Shown: positions 25,199 to 37,495, numbered from the stretch's first letter. The stretch is DNA of 64,000 nucleotides from Clitopilus passeckerianus (GCA_944990035.1 CALYLX010000140.1:310001-374000), one strand, 5' to 3'. A program made the numbers and translations. The notes: a model not told the origin generated them from the letters alone.

Positions 25199-26307
25199 TT
25201 GTGTTCTGACCGAGATGATGCTGGTAGTCGAGGAAGAACGTGTGCATGTGTCGTCGGGCCGATCAACATCAAAGTTTCCTCGAGGGGCAACCACCATGTT
25301 CATCATCTCCTGTTGGCTCTGTTCCTCTCGCTCGCTATTGCGGTGCTTTTGGACCTGCGGAATCAAAGGATGCATCGTTGATACTGTCGTCTCCGGCCTC
25401 CAAGTTTGAATCCGGTGCCAATGTCTTGGTGCTGACTGCACATCCAGATGATGAGTGCATGTTCTTTGCGCCAACAATTCAAGCTCTGCAGTTGAGTCCA
25501 AAGGTGGTGTATTTTCCATACAAATATTCTACACTGGCTAACATTGCTCATCTTTCAAGGTTCAAGTGCACTCTGCCTGTTTGTCGGTTGGTGACGCAGA
25601 TGGTCTCGGAGCCGTTCGTCGAGCAGAACTACATAACAGCTTGGACGTACTTGGGATCGACAGAAAGCACAGACTTGTGATTGATCATGAGTTAGTTCTA
25701 TTCTCTGCGAAATCTCCGCTGGATTAACCATTGGCTACTCATAGGAAGCTGCAAGACAATTTCACTGCAACATGGAGCCCTCGGACATCGCTGACGTCCT
25801 GGAAACATATGTCGCCACGAGAGATATATCGACTGTGAGCATTACATCACTTAGCCCTGTGTTCTTCCCTGCTAATACGTCGTTTTCCAGATTCTGACTT
25901 TCGACAACCTTGGAATTTCAGGACACCCTAATCACAAATCACTGCCCGAAGGAGTGAAACATCTCCTTTCTCGACCTGCCCTTTCGCTACTGGGCAAACC
26001 TAAAGTTTTCACCCTCATCACACGTCCCGTACTCCCGAAGTACTCGAGTGTTCTTGGGCCAGTTCTCGCAAAATTGCATATCATCCTTGAAAGTGTCGCA
26101 CCTCCTTTGGTCAAATACGCGCCCTCCCTTGGACTTCACGTACACCATATCAATCCTCATCTCACAATCGTGGCGGGTATTCCAGAATACATCCTGGCTT
26201 TGAAGGCGATGCGTCAACACTGGAGCCAGCTAGTTTGGTTTCGATGGCTTTACGTCTCATTTTCGCGGTACATGTGGGTGAATGAGTGGGTAGAGGTGAT
26301 GGTTTGA
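25199..26307 (+). CDS. GPI12: GPI12/PIG-L: N-acetylglucosaminyl-PI de-N-acetylase
   Basis: This ER enzyme removes the acetyl group from GlcNAc-phosphatidylinositol, the second step of GPI-anchor synthesis. A hydrophobic N-terminal segment (LLLALFLSLAIAVLL) fits the usual single membrane helix. The LmbE fold follows: VLVLTAHPDDECMFF (metal ligands HPDD), an intron, then CLSVGDADGLGAVRRAELHN and SLDVLGI, another intron, KLQDNFTATWSP, IADVLETYVATRDIST, an intron, and LTFDNLGISGHPNHKSL (third metal-ligand motif). The C-terminus ends SFSRYMWVNEWVEVMV. The frame is broken at two places, each fixed by one added base: near the T4 run at 25347-25350 and the C3 run at 25778-25780. GPI-anchor synthesis is essential in yeast, so a sequencing indel is more likely than gene loss. 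The start codon is unresolved because of the first break; an ATG at 25294 is also possible. Confidence 0.88.
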
Positions 26308-26428
26308 GGGTAGATATCTTGTCTTCAAGGAGGCTTTATGTAAGTTTGTCTATCCATATTGTGCCGTCGACCTTTCATTCTCATACCAATTTACAGCGCG
26401 ATTTCCGGTCCTTTTGTCCATCAAAGAC

Positions 26429-27494
26429 CTAAAATACTGTGATTCCACCTAAAAAGAACGTTAGCAGAAAGCCAACACTTCAACATAGGCAACATACCAT
26501 CCACGAGAATGTCTGCCCCATTGATATATTTTCCCGCATTGCTGCACAGTAACACCACGGACCCAATCAATTCTTCAGGCTGCCCCATCCTCCCCATCGG
26601 ATTCCGCTCAGCCCAAAGCGCCCTTGCTCTCTCCAAACCAGCTCCTTCGTTCAGAATCGTATCCATGTACCCAGGACTTATGCTGTTCACGCGGATTCCA
26701 TACCTCGCCCACTCTGCCGCCAGCGAGCTCTTTAGTTGGAGCAACGCACCCTTGGAGACGTTGTACGCCACTTGTGGTTGGGGGTAGCTGACTCGGTGGG
26801 CCGAGATGGATGCTGTGAAGACTATAGAGCCGCCACGACCTTGCTCTATCATCTTTCTGAAAACACAAATCATGAACTGTGTTCTTGGAATCGAAATGCC
26901 GAGCAACTCACATTCCGACCGCCTGTGCGCAAAACCAGCTCCCAGTCATATTGATGTCGATGACTCTCTTCCATTCGCTCGCACTCATATCAGCGGCATG
27001 CACGCAGCCCACGACACCTGCGAAGCACAGGAGGATATCAATCCCACCCAACTCATCTGCGGCAGCCTTGACTGCGTTCTCGACGCTGGTTTCATCAGTA
27101 ACGTTGACATCATGCTTGATGATCCTAGCGTTCGGGAATTCCTGGCCCAGCGTCTCGATTTGAGATTTGGAAGGTTCAGAGTCGAACGTTGACTGGAGAT
27201 CGAACAGGCAGAGGCCAGAGAGACCGTGTTCAAGGAGTCCTCGGGCCGCCGTTAGACCCAATTTTCCGGCTCCACCAGTCACTTTAACCTCGTTAGTGGT
27301 GCCCACGGTTGCCGACACCAAACAGAACTGGTCCTACCGATTGCATTACCAGCAATTGCGAACCTTTCGGCGGCACGTTCTTGTGCTGTGAGCCCCGGCT
27401 TTTGGAGGATAGGAGCGGTCAAAGAGTTTGAGGTGGTGGACATGACCATTTCAGGGAGTTGACGGCTTGTGAGGGCATCTCGAGAGTTCGACAT
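26429..27494 (-). CDS. Short-chain dehydrogenase/reductase, sorbose-reductase/mannitol-dehydrogenase type
   Basis: This is a classical SDR, probably NADP-dependent, acting on a sugar or polyol in the cytosol. The ATG at 27494 starts a 60-residue leader. An intron with a CACTAAC branch site joins it to VTGGAGKLGLTAARGLLEHG (Rossmann glycine motif). LFDLQS, KHDVNVTDETSV and DILLCFAGVVG follow, then TASISAHRVS (catalytic Ser), QVAYNVSKGALLQLKSSLA (YxxxK) and RYGIRVNSISPGYMDTILN. The last exon gives ILVDGGITVF and stops at 26429. The catalytic residues are intact and no frameshift is needed. The ends fit fungal L-xylulose/sorbose reductase-like SDRs best; substrate cannot be told from sequence. 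Confidence 0.9.
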
Positions 27495-27755
27495 GGTTTC
27501 GGTTTGCAGAGTTCGGGAGGTTGGGATGGATGAAATCTATTTGCCTTGAAATACTCATTTCCGGGTTCTACATTTATAATACATACTCCGCTGTAATTTC
27601 TCACCGAGTCATGCGGCGATAATCGATGGATCACAGGGTCCGTCGTTACCTTGCTGAATGTACTCCTGCCTGGAAGAGTGGATAAAATATATAATTCGTC
27701 GTATCGTCGACTTCAGAGGCATGGATCTATTTTGTACGTTTGCAATGATTACCGA

Positions 27756-27849
27756 GCCCGCCTAGCTCAATCGGCTAGAGCGTCAGACTTTTAAGGCGTC
27801 TTGTTGCGTCCGCAATCTGAAGGCTGCGAGTTCGACCCTCGCGGTGGGC
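27756..27849 (+). tRNA. tRNA-Lys (UUU) with 21-nt intron
   Basis: A 94-nt gene reduces to 73 nt after removing a 21-nt intron (27792-27816 region) placed one base 3' of the TTT anticodon. Its body differs from the two CUU genes only in the anticodon wobble base and one D-loop base (A to C), so it is clearly related to them. All four stems pair. Confidence 0.95.
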
Positions 27850-28098
27850 TACTTCATTTTGTTGGGCGTGTTTCCATTTTTGCTCTTGACAAGAGCTAGT
27901 ACAGTCCTCATTGCTCCTTTGACGATTCTTCTCCTATGAAAACCCTTACCTCTGCTCAAAATGACGTCCATTTCATTCACTGCCGTCCTCGCGATCGATC
28001 CTTTATGGGTATATGTCTGAAAGTTATACATTCAAGGTAAGATGAGGTGGGGTATGTGCATTACAGTAGGAGAAATATGATACAAAGCGTACACTGAG

Positions 28099-29251
28099 CT
28101 AATCATGCTCATAAGTATACTCTCCTTGTCGAGAGACACGATCCCTTTCAGCGTTTTCAGCTAAACGCTGGAGTGTCTCCTGTGTACGGCTAGCCCGTAC
28201 GTGCTTCAACAGCCGTCCGTAGGACTCGGCCGCCTTGTTTGCATTGGTGTAAAAGGCTACACTGCAAGCGTTATCGGCGATATCCATTTCCATCTCGGGC
28301 CCTGGATTTGTTGCCCGGGAACGTTGCCACTCGGAGAGAGTTTCTTGTATATCACGCAGACATTGGAGCTGGACAGCAGGCTCTTCCTCAAACACCTCGA
28401 TAAACGTGTCAGAAATGAGGCCAGCAGTTGTGACGGTGGGCGGGTTTCTGAAAAATGAAAATGATCCGATATGTCGATGTGGGCATCGCGAGCGTAGAGA
28501 GTGCATTCGATCGTATTCGTTGGACTCCGAAAGTCCTCATCGACTTGGCGAATCGAGCGATATATAGCTAAAATTTGTGCGTAGGACACAACGGCCCCGA
28601 GGATCTTCTCGTCCGTTTGAACTGAGAGCTGGGGAGTACGAGTGCTTTCGGTAAAACCTCCGCCGCATGACGTAGGGCGTTTCTGAAACCATGGATATAG
28701 CTAGCTCTGTGAAAGTAGAACCACTTATCAGGCTCAAGTAGTTCAACCTCTGAAAACGCCTGGCGTGGAAGGTTGTCGTTGAGGCGATCAAAAGTAAGCA
28801 TTTTGGTTGGTCCCAACGTTGGTATAAAGGATTGTCCATAGGAATAGGCTGCCTATGTAGAAGACATGTGTGATCAGCGTTTAGAAATCTCCCATCCGGT
28901 AACTTACCTTTCGTCAATGGGTCAATTCGAGAACTGTGGGTGGCTGTCGTAATAAGAGAACCTTGACGATTTATTGAAGGAGCGTTCGGGTCCATGGCTC
29001 GCAGCTTTTCGCGTACAGCAGTGCGGAGCAGTTGTAATTGGGAGTATAGGTGCTGGATAGCTCTCAGAGCCTGCATGTTTAGGAAGCAGAGTGGCTTTCA
29101 CAGAGGCCTTGAACACAGTGGTAGTAGAATGAGAGGGAAAGAAACCGAGTTTCCCAGAGATGACTCTCAGCACACGCCTCCATGGCCATGGGGATGCGTT
29201 GACCTTCCGACCATCAATGTACGCCCACAATTGAGGTTCAGGCCAAAGCAC
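28099..29251 (-). CDS. Orphan protein of unknown function
   Basis: I do not recognise the family. A possible first exon contains WPEPQLWAYIDGRKV. An ATG at 29076 begins MQALRAIQHLYSQLQLLR and runs to SRIDPLTKG. A GT-AG intron leads to YGQSFIPTLGP and a region LTFDRLNDNLPRQAF. After a G4/C4 run at 28631-28634, where one base appears missing, the frame continues QTDEKILGAVVSYAQILAIY and TIECTLYARDAHIDISDHF. After an A5/T5 run at 28451-28455 it continues TTAGLISDTFIEVFEEEPAV and ends EYTYEHD at 28099. The product seems mostly alpha-helical and cytosolic with no signal peptide. The composition across the breaks reads like one real protein, but this exon model is my reconstruction. Confidence 0.5.
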
Positions 29252-29678
29252 AGTGAGCCATTACTGTAAACAACATGCGGCATAGTTCTTCAAGAGCTAT
29301 TTGTCCTTGGAAATGTTACCAGAGAGTTTCAAAGTCCAATAGTTTCCCTATTTTTTGCCCGAGAACATGACCGTATATGTTTTGCAGGGATCGCTGACTA
29401 ATATGCCAATGGACTTGGCCAGTGCTTCTTCTGCGATCCCGACAACTTGAAGCTTGACCGCTTGCAGCGAGCTCGTTGTCGCGCGTAGCACCGAAGGCTA
29501 CTTGTATGGCTTCACTCTGAGCTTTGAGGCTGTTACACGCGGCACCGACCCATTTAGTGCGTCAGCTTGACGCCGCTGGTTACCACGCTAAACGATCTGA
29601 GGGACCGTCATTTGGGCGACATACCATATATCCTGATACCCTTCATCGCTGCGGAAGACATCTCTGACTGTGAACACC
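29252..29678. other. Divergent intergenic region
   Basis: About 430 nt separate the leftward orphan gene from the rightward RhoGEF gene, so it probably carries both promoters. No assignable sites were seen. Confidence 0.4.
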
Positions 29679-32600
29679 ATGTCGTCCGGTGAGTTTGGAA
29701 TCAACCCACTCATCTTTCAGAATTCATCTGACGAACAATTAGCTAGACCGATTAAGCTGCAATCTACGTCGACGGTGGCCTTTCCAGGCTCACCAGATCG
29801 CAACAGTTTCCTTCTTGTTCCAGGCAGTTCCCTCTTACCCGTCCACCGCACCTCCCATTTCGACGTATGTCATCCCCCTCGGCACCATCTCTGGTTCACC
29901 GTCCCCAATCTATCGTGAGCGTCGCCTCGTTCGAATCCTTGCCTGAGGAAGGGATGACACCGGTCCCCGAACCGGTAGTCCTCGGGAAGGCAGCTCTTTT
30001 GCAGCTGCTATGCAGCAACATGCTCAGAGGAGTGGACATGGTCCCTTAAGGGTCAGGGTACAATCCCGACCTTCCTCTCACCTAAGCACCTCTGTGAGCA
30101 CTTTGCCAACCCCCGAGTCTCCCAGAAGAAAGCGGAGACACTCTCGGCAGAGTGATTCCATACGACCACTTCTTTCCTCCATTGTTGAGGCACACAGGGA
30201 GAAGAGACGAAAAATCATCGACGAGTTTTATGAATCCGAGCGAATTTACATGGATGGGCTGGAACTCATATACTCTGTCAGTTCTTTCACTTATGTAAAA
30301 ATTAGCATCTTCTGACGACTAACGACATCTCACAGCATTTTTATCGCCCATCATATCCTCCCTTGAAACCTCTACACCTCTTCTGGATCGGACTGTTGTA
30401 ACATCTGTTTTCTCCAATTTCATTGACATATGGAACTTCCATCGATCGTTCTTTACTGCTCTGACTTCACACCTGGGCAAGGACTCATCCGTCTTATCTC
30501 CCCCGCTGAACCGCCACCTGCTATACCATCCTTATCCCCAGTTCTCTCCTCCCATTTCCCATACCTCTCCCTTTATACACCTTTCATCACGTCCTTCCCA
30601 AACAGTATAAATGCCCTTTCATCTTTGACTTCACCTCTTACTTCGGGAAAACTCAGTTCAGCCTATAATCCCACATTTGCGAGCTTCCTTGCTATCCAGG
30701 AGGCCGATCCCAAATGTGGCAAGCTCAAGCTGGGCGCATGGTTATTGACAATCGTTCAGCGATGTCCCCGTTATTTGCTACTGCTGAGGGATCTCATCAA
30801 GAACACAGACCCAAGCGACCCGGAATATGAGCAGTTGACAACTGTGGAGGCTCTTGTATCGAAGAGTACGTGCATTCTCCAATCCTGAGTATTCAATACT
30901 GATGTTTTATTATCAGTCACATCTGCACTGAACACATCGTTAGCTACCCATGCTCAAACGCTGGCCTTGATAACTCTCCAAAGGTCTACTTCCGGCCTGC
31001 CCTCTGGGTTCAACATGATCTCTCCTGGCCGACTCCTGGTTAAGCGAGGACCCCTGTTCATGCTCGACGTTCAACAGAGTCCACAGCCAAGAGAGAGGGA
31101 GTTCATACTCTTCTCTGATTGCTTGATGTGGCTCGCTAACGAAGAAGTCGAACGAACATGGGACTGGGGCATCTTCGGTGGCGCTGGTAGTTCCTCTGCT
31201 GGCGTGGAACCCATTTCATCTACTACCCCAGCCCGACCGCAGCCACAGCTAGGCCTAGGTCACAGGCCGCAGATGGTTAGAAGCAGGAGTAAAAGCGAGG
31301 CGGAGCTAGGCGCTATCCTCAACAAGGACCGAATGCAGCAACGGAAGCAAGCTTACCTGCAAGCTCAGGGTTCAGAAGCTGGTGCTATTGCTGAAAGTAC
31401 CGAATCTATCTCAGCTTCACCGTCCGTACCCGATACGCCCACTCGACGACCTCGGCTGAATTCTAACTTAGCAAGGCGCTCCTATCATCCACCGAGCAAC
31501 ATCAGACGAAATCCCAGTACTGGGGACGAGAAGTGGATATTCAGAGGAAGGACGGAGTTGGTTGACTTGGAGGTTGTCGTTCCTGGGAAAGTTGGGGTAG
31601 AAGAGGAGGAGCTGGAAGAGAACTCCCGCAAGCTTGAGGTGCTGAGTCCGGAAGGTAGTTTTGTTCTCTATACAGGTTGGTCACAGTTTCCCCTTGTCCG
31701 CATACGTAAAAGCTGACCGTATGAGTTTTATAGACACCGAACAAGAACGAGACGAATGGGTATCAGCCATCCGACAAGCAAAGGCTCAACTGCTTGTTTC
31801 GCTGAACATGACGAACCCCAATTCGACTTTGACATCATCCTCGTCTACCCAGCATCTCCGACGTACGCTGCAAGCCTTGCCTTATCATCCAACCGACGAG
31901 AGGCTAGCCACAATCCGTGAGCCTTCAACCTCCTCTAAGGACAGGGACAAGGGTGGTTCGACCATTTCGATTACTCGTGATGGTACTGACAGCAAGAAAG
32001 GCAAGGGTGGGAAGGAAACCGATAGTGGGGGACAGGCCCAAGAGAGGAGGCGAAAAGTTGAGAACTGGGTGCCTGCGATCTGGATACCTGACGACAAAAC
32101 GAACGAATGTATGCGTTGTGGGAGGCCATTCATTTGGAGGCGGAGGAGGCATCATTGTAGGCTTTGCGGGAGATGCGTATGCGCGGCATGCTCTGGAAGG
32201 ACATTCTTCATTGCCGATACATCTGGAAAGGCAACCAAACAGTCCCAACAAAGCAAACCTGCAAGGGCTTGTGACGCTTGCTATGAGACTGTCTTTCCGG
32301 TCATACAGCCCCTACAGAGCGGTCGAAGGTGCAACCACAGGCGGACACTGTCGGGATCGACCGGGATACTATACGACAGTTGCCTTCATGGCTTTCGGTG
32401 CCTTCTTCACTCACTGCAGCACAACCCATTCCCGCCCCGAAAGCCTTGATGTCAATGTCTCCGGTATTGGATCGGCAGCTATCGCGTTCTGCTTCCAGCG
32501 CGGGCGGTATAGAGGACGCAATCTCGGAAGGGAGCGGTTCTCTTCCTCGCGAGAGGGTGGTGAAGGTCAAGCCCATACCCACCGGGCAACGGAGCAGCTA

Positions 32601-33120
32601 TCATCAAGTATTCGACGACCTCGAACCCGGTAGCACGGGAACATCACCATCAAAGAGCTGGAGAAACGCAGAGCACATGTCCCCAAGGTCGAATGTTCTC
32701 ACCCTCTCTGAAGAGGATGAGGCAAGCGACGTCGTTACCGGGAATATGCAAAGCCAATCTACCACCAGTGTTACTTTCGGCAGCAATACCCAACTCCCCA
32801 TCGCCTCGTCCCCTCAGAAGAAGGAGTCTACGGTTAGGAAAAGCAAACGGTTTTCCCTTCCTGCTGTCGCGTTGCATACACTCAGTGTGACTGCACGGAC
32901 GAGTTCCTCTACATCTGATGTGTACAGTGGGAACAAGGAGCCAAGAAATGGCGATGGGGACTCGGGGTTCAGCAAAAGGTTTTCCTTGGTCTTGTCTAAG
33001 AGCAAGTCCACTGGTAGTGGCAATGATGATGCAAAGGAAGAAACACGGGAGGGAAGAAGGCTAAGTAAGGGTGTAGCCGCCGGGAAGTTGAGCGAGTTGC
33101 TCAGGAGGAAAAGGACGTAA
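29679..33120 (+). CDS. RhoGEF with DH, PH and FYVE domains (FGD-like)
   Basis: This is a guanine-nucleotide exchange factor for Rho-type GTPases that should bind PI3P membranes through FYVE. The ATG at 29679 begins a disordered leader. The DH domain starts IIDEFYESERIYMDGLELIY, crosses an intron, and contains VTSVFSNFIDIWNFHRSFF, PYLSLYTPFITSFP, and LLTIVQRCPRYLLLLRDLI. The PH-like segment runs from GRLLVKRGPLFMLDV and EREFILFSDCLMWLA to ERDEWVSAIRQAKAQLLVSL. The FYVE zinc finger is complete: WIPDD, CMRCGRPFIWRRRRHHCRLC, GRCVCAACSGRTFFI and CDACY. A Ser-rich tail ends LSELLRRKRT. The frame is broken by one-base deficits at homopolymers near 29874-29878, 29997-30000, 30338-30342, 30500-30504 and 32309-32312; the splice sites between are normal. 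All domains are conserved, so I read it as a functional gene with sequence errors. Confidence 0.9.
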
Positions 33121-33419
33121 CTGCGGCGCAAGGCAGAACTGCCGAAGGCTACGTATCATAGAAGTGTATTATAGCATTGTTTTCTGGATGTATCTCATAC
33201 CAATCATGTAGAATTTGTGACACTACACTATCTCGCTGAGGCTTGGTTCAGACAATTTCATATACGCAGAGTCCCTATTCAAATTACAGCCTTTCTATTA
33301 TGCCATTCAGCAGATATCGAACGTACAAGCTGCTCTAACTAACTTAAGAATAAACAAAAATACAACGTTGAATATCAATACAAGGATTGCGATGCAAATG
33401 AAGCTCAAGTAGGGATCAT

Positions 33420-36400
33420 TTAGTCAACATAACGTACAACAATTTGGTGTGCTGACACCAAGAAAGGCCACGCTTCTGAATCTCTGTTGATGAAGAGGTT
33501 AGGAGCGGCTTGCTGAAAATGAAGGTAATAACATACACTGTGTTTATGTCTTTCACTGCTCTTCTCAGGACGAAACTGTGTGACATGTAGAAAGGTGTAC
33601 CATCCACCTGTTGTCGATCTCCCGTCCCCGCAGGCGATTTCCGAATTCTTGGACAGAACAAACTCGCCGACGCAGGGCGAATCACATTCCCTGACGCAGT
33701 CAGCAGAATGCCACCTCCCACAGCTTCGTCCAATACGACCATGTCATATTTCACTGGCTGCGTGAGCATATATGGGCCCAATCTTGTCAGCAGTTCCGTG
33801 CCCATGAGAGGGCGAGATGCCTTCTGTGACACGGAGAAGTTGGGTACATAGAATTCGCCAAAGCCGGGCTGACCAGGGAGAATGAAGGGTGGTGGGAATA
33901 CACGGCATGAGACTACGGCGTCGGAAGTGTAGGCATGCATGAGAGAGGGACGGTCCGATACAAAAGTAGACATAAACCTGGATCATATGCGTCAGATGAG
34001 GAGTAGAAACAACAACGTGAATATACCAACCGTTGCAAAAAGCCTTTAGCCAACAACTCTTCTTCCTCCCAATTTCTGGAGCTGGTACTGCTGGTAGCAC
34101 TCATCGGAAAGGCAGATGGTCCAGGTACGTCCATACCGCCCGTTTCAACAGGCAGCGCTGACGACGGTATCCTCAATCGTTTCGGTAGAAGGGGCTTGAC
34201 TTGCTCATTGTGGTTCAAATTCTTTGCAGGATGTACGGCAGGCAACAAGGGTGCTTGTCCACCTTTTGGCGTACTGCTCTTGTCTTCGCTAGGGTTTCTT
34301 GAAGGCGGAATTGAAATCGTGAGCAAAGGAGGGCTAAACCGCAGACTGGCCCGCTTCGGCAAAGCTGACTTTGTGGACTGGTGTAGAGGAACCTCAGGGG
34401 ACGAGTCGTATTTCTGCGAAGGAGACATGAGATCGGGCGCTGTGCTTGAACCTGTCATTAATCGCTTTCGCTTCGGTAATGGGGGCCCTCGCGATTTCGA
34501 AAACGCGTTACTAAGGGATACCGAGGGAGAGCTTGATATGGAGGGGAGGCTGGGAGACACCGTGGCACTAAGAGCCGTAAGAGGCGAGCACCCTAGAGGG
34601 TCATGTTGTAACCCTCAAAGCGGGCAATCGCAGGATTTACAGGGGTGGATGTCATTAATGGAGGTGTAAGTTGTTGCATGGACGTATCGTGTCCGTGTCC
34701 GAATGAAGGAATATCTGTGGGAGGCTGTGGTGATGGTACAAGTGGCTGGGCTGCCGGGGATGGTTGTGTTAGGATGAGTGAGGATGCGATATGTTGGTTC
34801 AAACTAAGATCTTTAAGGTTCATAGGCTCGACAGGTTCGTAGGGAAGCTGATCAAGAGTGACCCGGCTGGGCTCAAATGTTGTAGTCTTGGGATGTAGAA
34901 TGGGTGATGGTGCCGGAACAATCTCTACAAGAGGCTTGCTCGCTGCCGCAGGCGCGCCTGCGGAGGTGATCGAGGAGGTTCAGGGGCCTTGGCTCTTGAG
35001 GGTGAGGCATTATGCATTGTATACATTTCAGATGGAGTTGACGATGGCCCAGGGCTACTGTCGATCTCCATTCCGTTGACACCCAAGCTTTTCGGCCAAG
35101 ATTGCACAGGCCAGAGAGACTGCTTGGGTGGCGCATATAGGGATGGTTCCAAACTGGAAGTTGGTTCAATGATGCTGTGATGGGTGGGTGCAGCCGAAGG
35201 TGCTGGAAGAGGAGGGGATTGGATCTTGTATTGGCATCAGGTTCCTTTGTCTCCAACGTTGGGCGTGGTGGAGAACTGTGCGGGAAGTACAGGTGCAGGA
35301 ATTACGGGAGGTGGCTGAGATATTGATTTAGAAGCATCGATCTTCGGTGGCTTGCCAACATCAGATGGGCTGTTGGATGGAGGCAGGTGCTGCTTGGAGA
35401 TGGCGTTGGGTCGGGGAGGAAGACCAGACGCCTCTTTGCTGGGTTGGGCAGAGAAAGATGGGGTAGGCTTGGCTTGGGCCTTGAGCGCAGGGGGCCTAGG
35501 TATTGGTGGATTATCAACGATTATGACATCGTCGCCGTCATCTGGCTGAGCAAGACGTTGCTTTTTTGACAAAGTCGATGTTGAACCGGTGTTGGGCGTC
35601 TGTACTTGAGAAGCACCCGGCTTCCTAATATTATCGGAAGGTGCTTTGATGTTTTGCTTGGATGGAAGGCCGTCAAGGATAATAATGTCGTCGTCGACAT
35701 CAATGACTGTCGTATCTTGTGGTTTCTTCTCAGGAAGCAATGTATCAGACCAAACAGGTACTCTGCTAGTCCATTCAATGACCATGCCGTCATCTCTGGA
35801 AAAAAACGAAGTTATTCAGTAAACGCACATGAGGAAGCTGCATATAGTCAATTTACCTGAAGAACCCTTTCACTATGCCGAAGCCGAGCCTCCTCAGCGT
35901 GCTGAGTTCCTTCTTGTAGAATTCTTGCCGATTCTGAATATGCCGAGCATGCGTCTTCCTGCAATTCTGGGGAAGCTGGTACAGGCTGCAAAACTCCGTC
36001 ACGAGTCTCCGGGTTGGAGGAAGATCCAATAGCGAAAGCGAAGGACTCCGAGGCTCAGGCTTCACAGGACCATTCCGAGATGGCATGGTAGATATTGTGG
36101 GTGATTGCGCTGAGTCTTTTGTATCCAGGTTGGTTTCGTCCCTTGGAATAGTCTTGGAAGCTAGAGCTCGAACCCTTTCTGTAAGTTTGCGTCGTTTCGG
36201 AGCTGAGCCAGACGTGGCTTGAGAGGATGGAGGGGGTGCCCGTTTAAGCGACTTCTCCTCCTTGGGAATGGCAGCGCTTGTCTGTAACTGATCATCATGC
36301 ACAACCTCTGAGCGCTTGGGAGCTGAACGCGTTTCAATGCTAGGTGGCGCTCTGGTAGCTCCCTCACGCTGCGAGGGAATGTTTGCGACACTTGGCGTCT

Positions 36401-37099
36401 GGGTAACGCGTGGAGGTTCAGCAGGAAGCGGTTGTACGTTCTGAGGCGGGGTGATGGCGAGCGGATAGGAAAAAGTAGGCGGACTCAAGCTAGCTTGCGT
36501 TAATGCAGGCGATGGCAGAAGGGGTGTCGTGATCGAGGCACCCTGTTCCGGGGTTGAGCTATGGGCTGCTGAGGTGGTCGCCGCACTTGGAGGATTCTGA
36601 GTGGCGGGTAATGAGATCGGGATGGTCAGAGGACTGAGAAGCTCTTGCTTCGCCTGAAGCGTTGCTGGCGGCGGTTGCTCGAAGTTCAATGGCCTAGAGG
36701 TGTTCATTTGACGGTCACTCGCTGGTAGTTGCGGGGGATATCTGTATGGAAGAGGAGGGCCTGATATAGGTGGATGTGGATTGGAAGAACCAGGTTGGCG
36801 CCACGAGGAATGGTGATTACCGCCGTGATCACTGACACGACCCATGCCACGATTAGGTTTGTTCCCCGGCTGCTTTCTTGAGTGCGGCTTGGAGCGTTAT
36901 TAGCGCCGCCTCGAGCTTTCCTAGGCGATGAGTGTTCTCTGCGACCCCAGCGAGGAGGAGGCGGCGCTGACGCAGAAACCATTGGAACGGCGTGGTCTCG
37001 TTTGTTTACGACCTCGTTGGGCTGCTCATCCTCCCGATGACTGTGATTGAACGTTCTGAGACCGCGGCCACGATGCCACGGACCTGTCCCTCGGAGCAT
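33420..37099 (-). CDS. Large disordered nuclear-type protein with two SUMO-interaction-like motifs
   Basis: The ATG at 37099 begins MLRGTGPWHRGRGLRTFN, an RG-rich start. A long Pro/Ser/Ala-rich region follows with basic clusters APKRRKLTERV and PKRKRL that look like nuclear localisation signals. Near the middle, an ordered segment reads RRLVTEFCSLYQLPQNCRK to RRLGFGIVKGFF and splices into RDDGMVIEWTSRVPVWSDTL. Two acidic-hydrophobic motifs follow: VIDVDDDIIILDG and DDGDDVIIVDNPP. The C-terminal exon contains FVSDRPSLMHAYTSDAVVSC, PGFGEFYVPNFSVSQKASR and YDMVVLDEAVGGGILLTASG, then ends near 33420. The final junction is ambiguous between a 26-nt and a 55-nt intron. At least two one-base deficits are implied (about 36854 and 34600). 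I do not recognise the family. Divergent from eL37 across about 400 nt. Confidence 0.62.
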
Positions 37100-37495
37100 T
37101 GCTGGTCACTGGCGCGAGGCGCCTACAACGTCAAACGAAGTTCTCGCCGGCCGAAACGTCCACGATAACTTTAGGTTGAACAAGAAGATTGGAAAGCCCT
37201 GGTACAAAGATTAGCTCGTTGAAGTTTCGAGTTGGTTGCATATATGCGCACCTAAGTTTCCGACATTAACTACGCTTACGTGGGCCTCGTCGTTGAGGAG
37301 AACGATGAGCTCAAGGGTTTTGTTGAAGCGAGTCAGCAGTGACCAGCGCTTGATCAGAACCGGGATCATTCTCATCCCAATTTGGCAACTGGGGTCGCGT
37401 GGCGAAATTCCCACACTCGCAGCAACTCGCAAGCACATCGTCCTCAAATCTCGCCCATCCGCCACCAACACTAAAATCCTCAAGATCACGACGAG
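37100..37495. promoter_or_regulatory. Shared divergent promoter region
   Basis: About 400 nt lie between the start of the leftward disordered-protein gene and the rightward eL37 gene. It should hold both promoters, one of them for a strongly expressed ribosomal protein gene. I could not assign individual elements. Confidence 0.45.

Noticed and set aside
33511..33536. A 26-nt ultra-short intron near the end of the disordered-protein gene
   Set aside because: A 55-nt intron using the same donor and a later CAG acceptor is equally possible, so an exceptional size is not supported.
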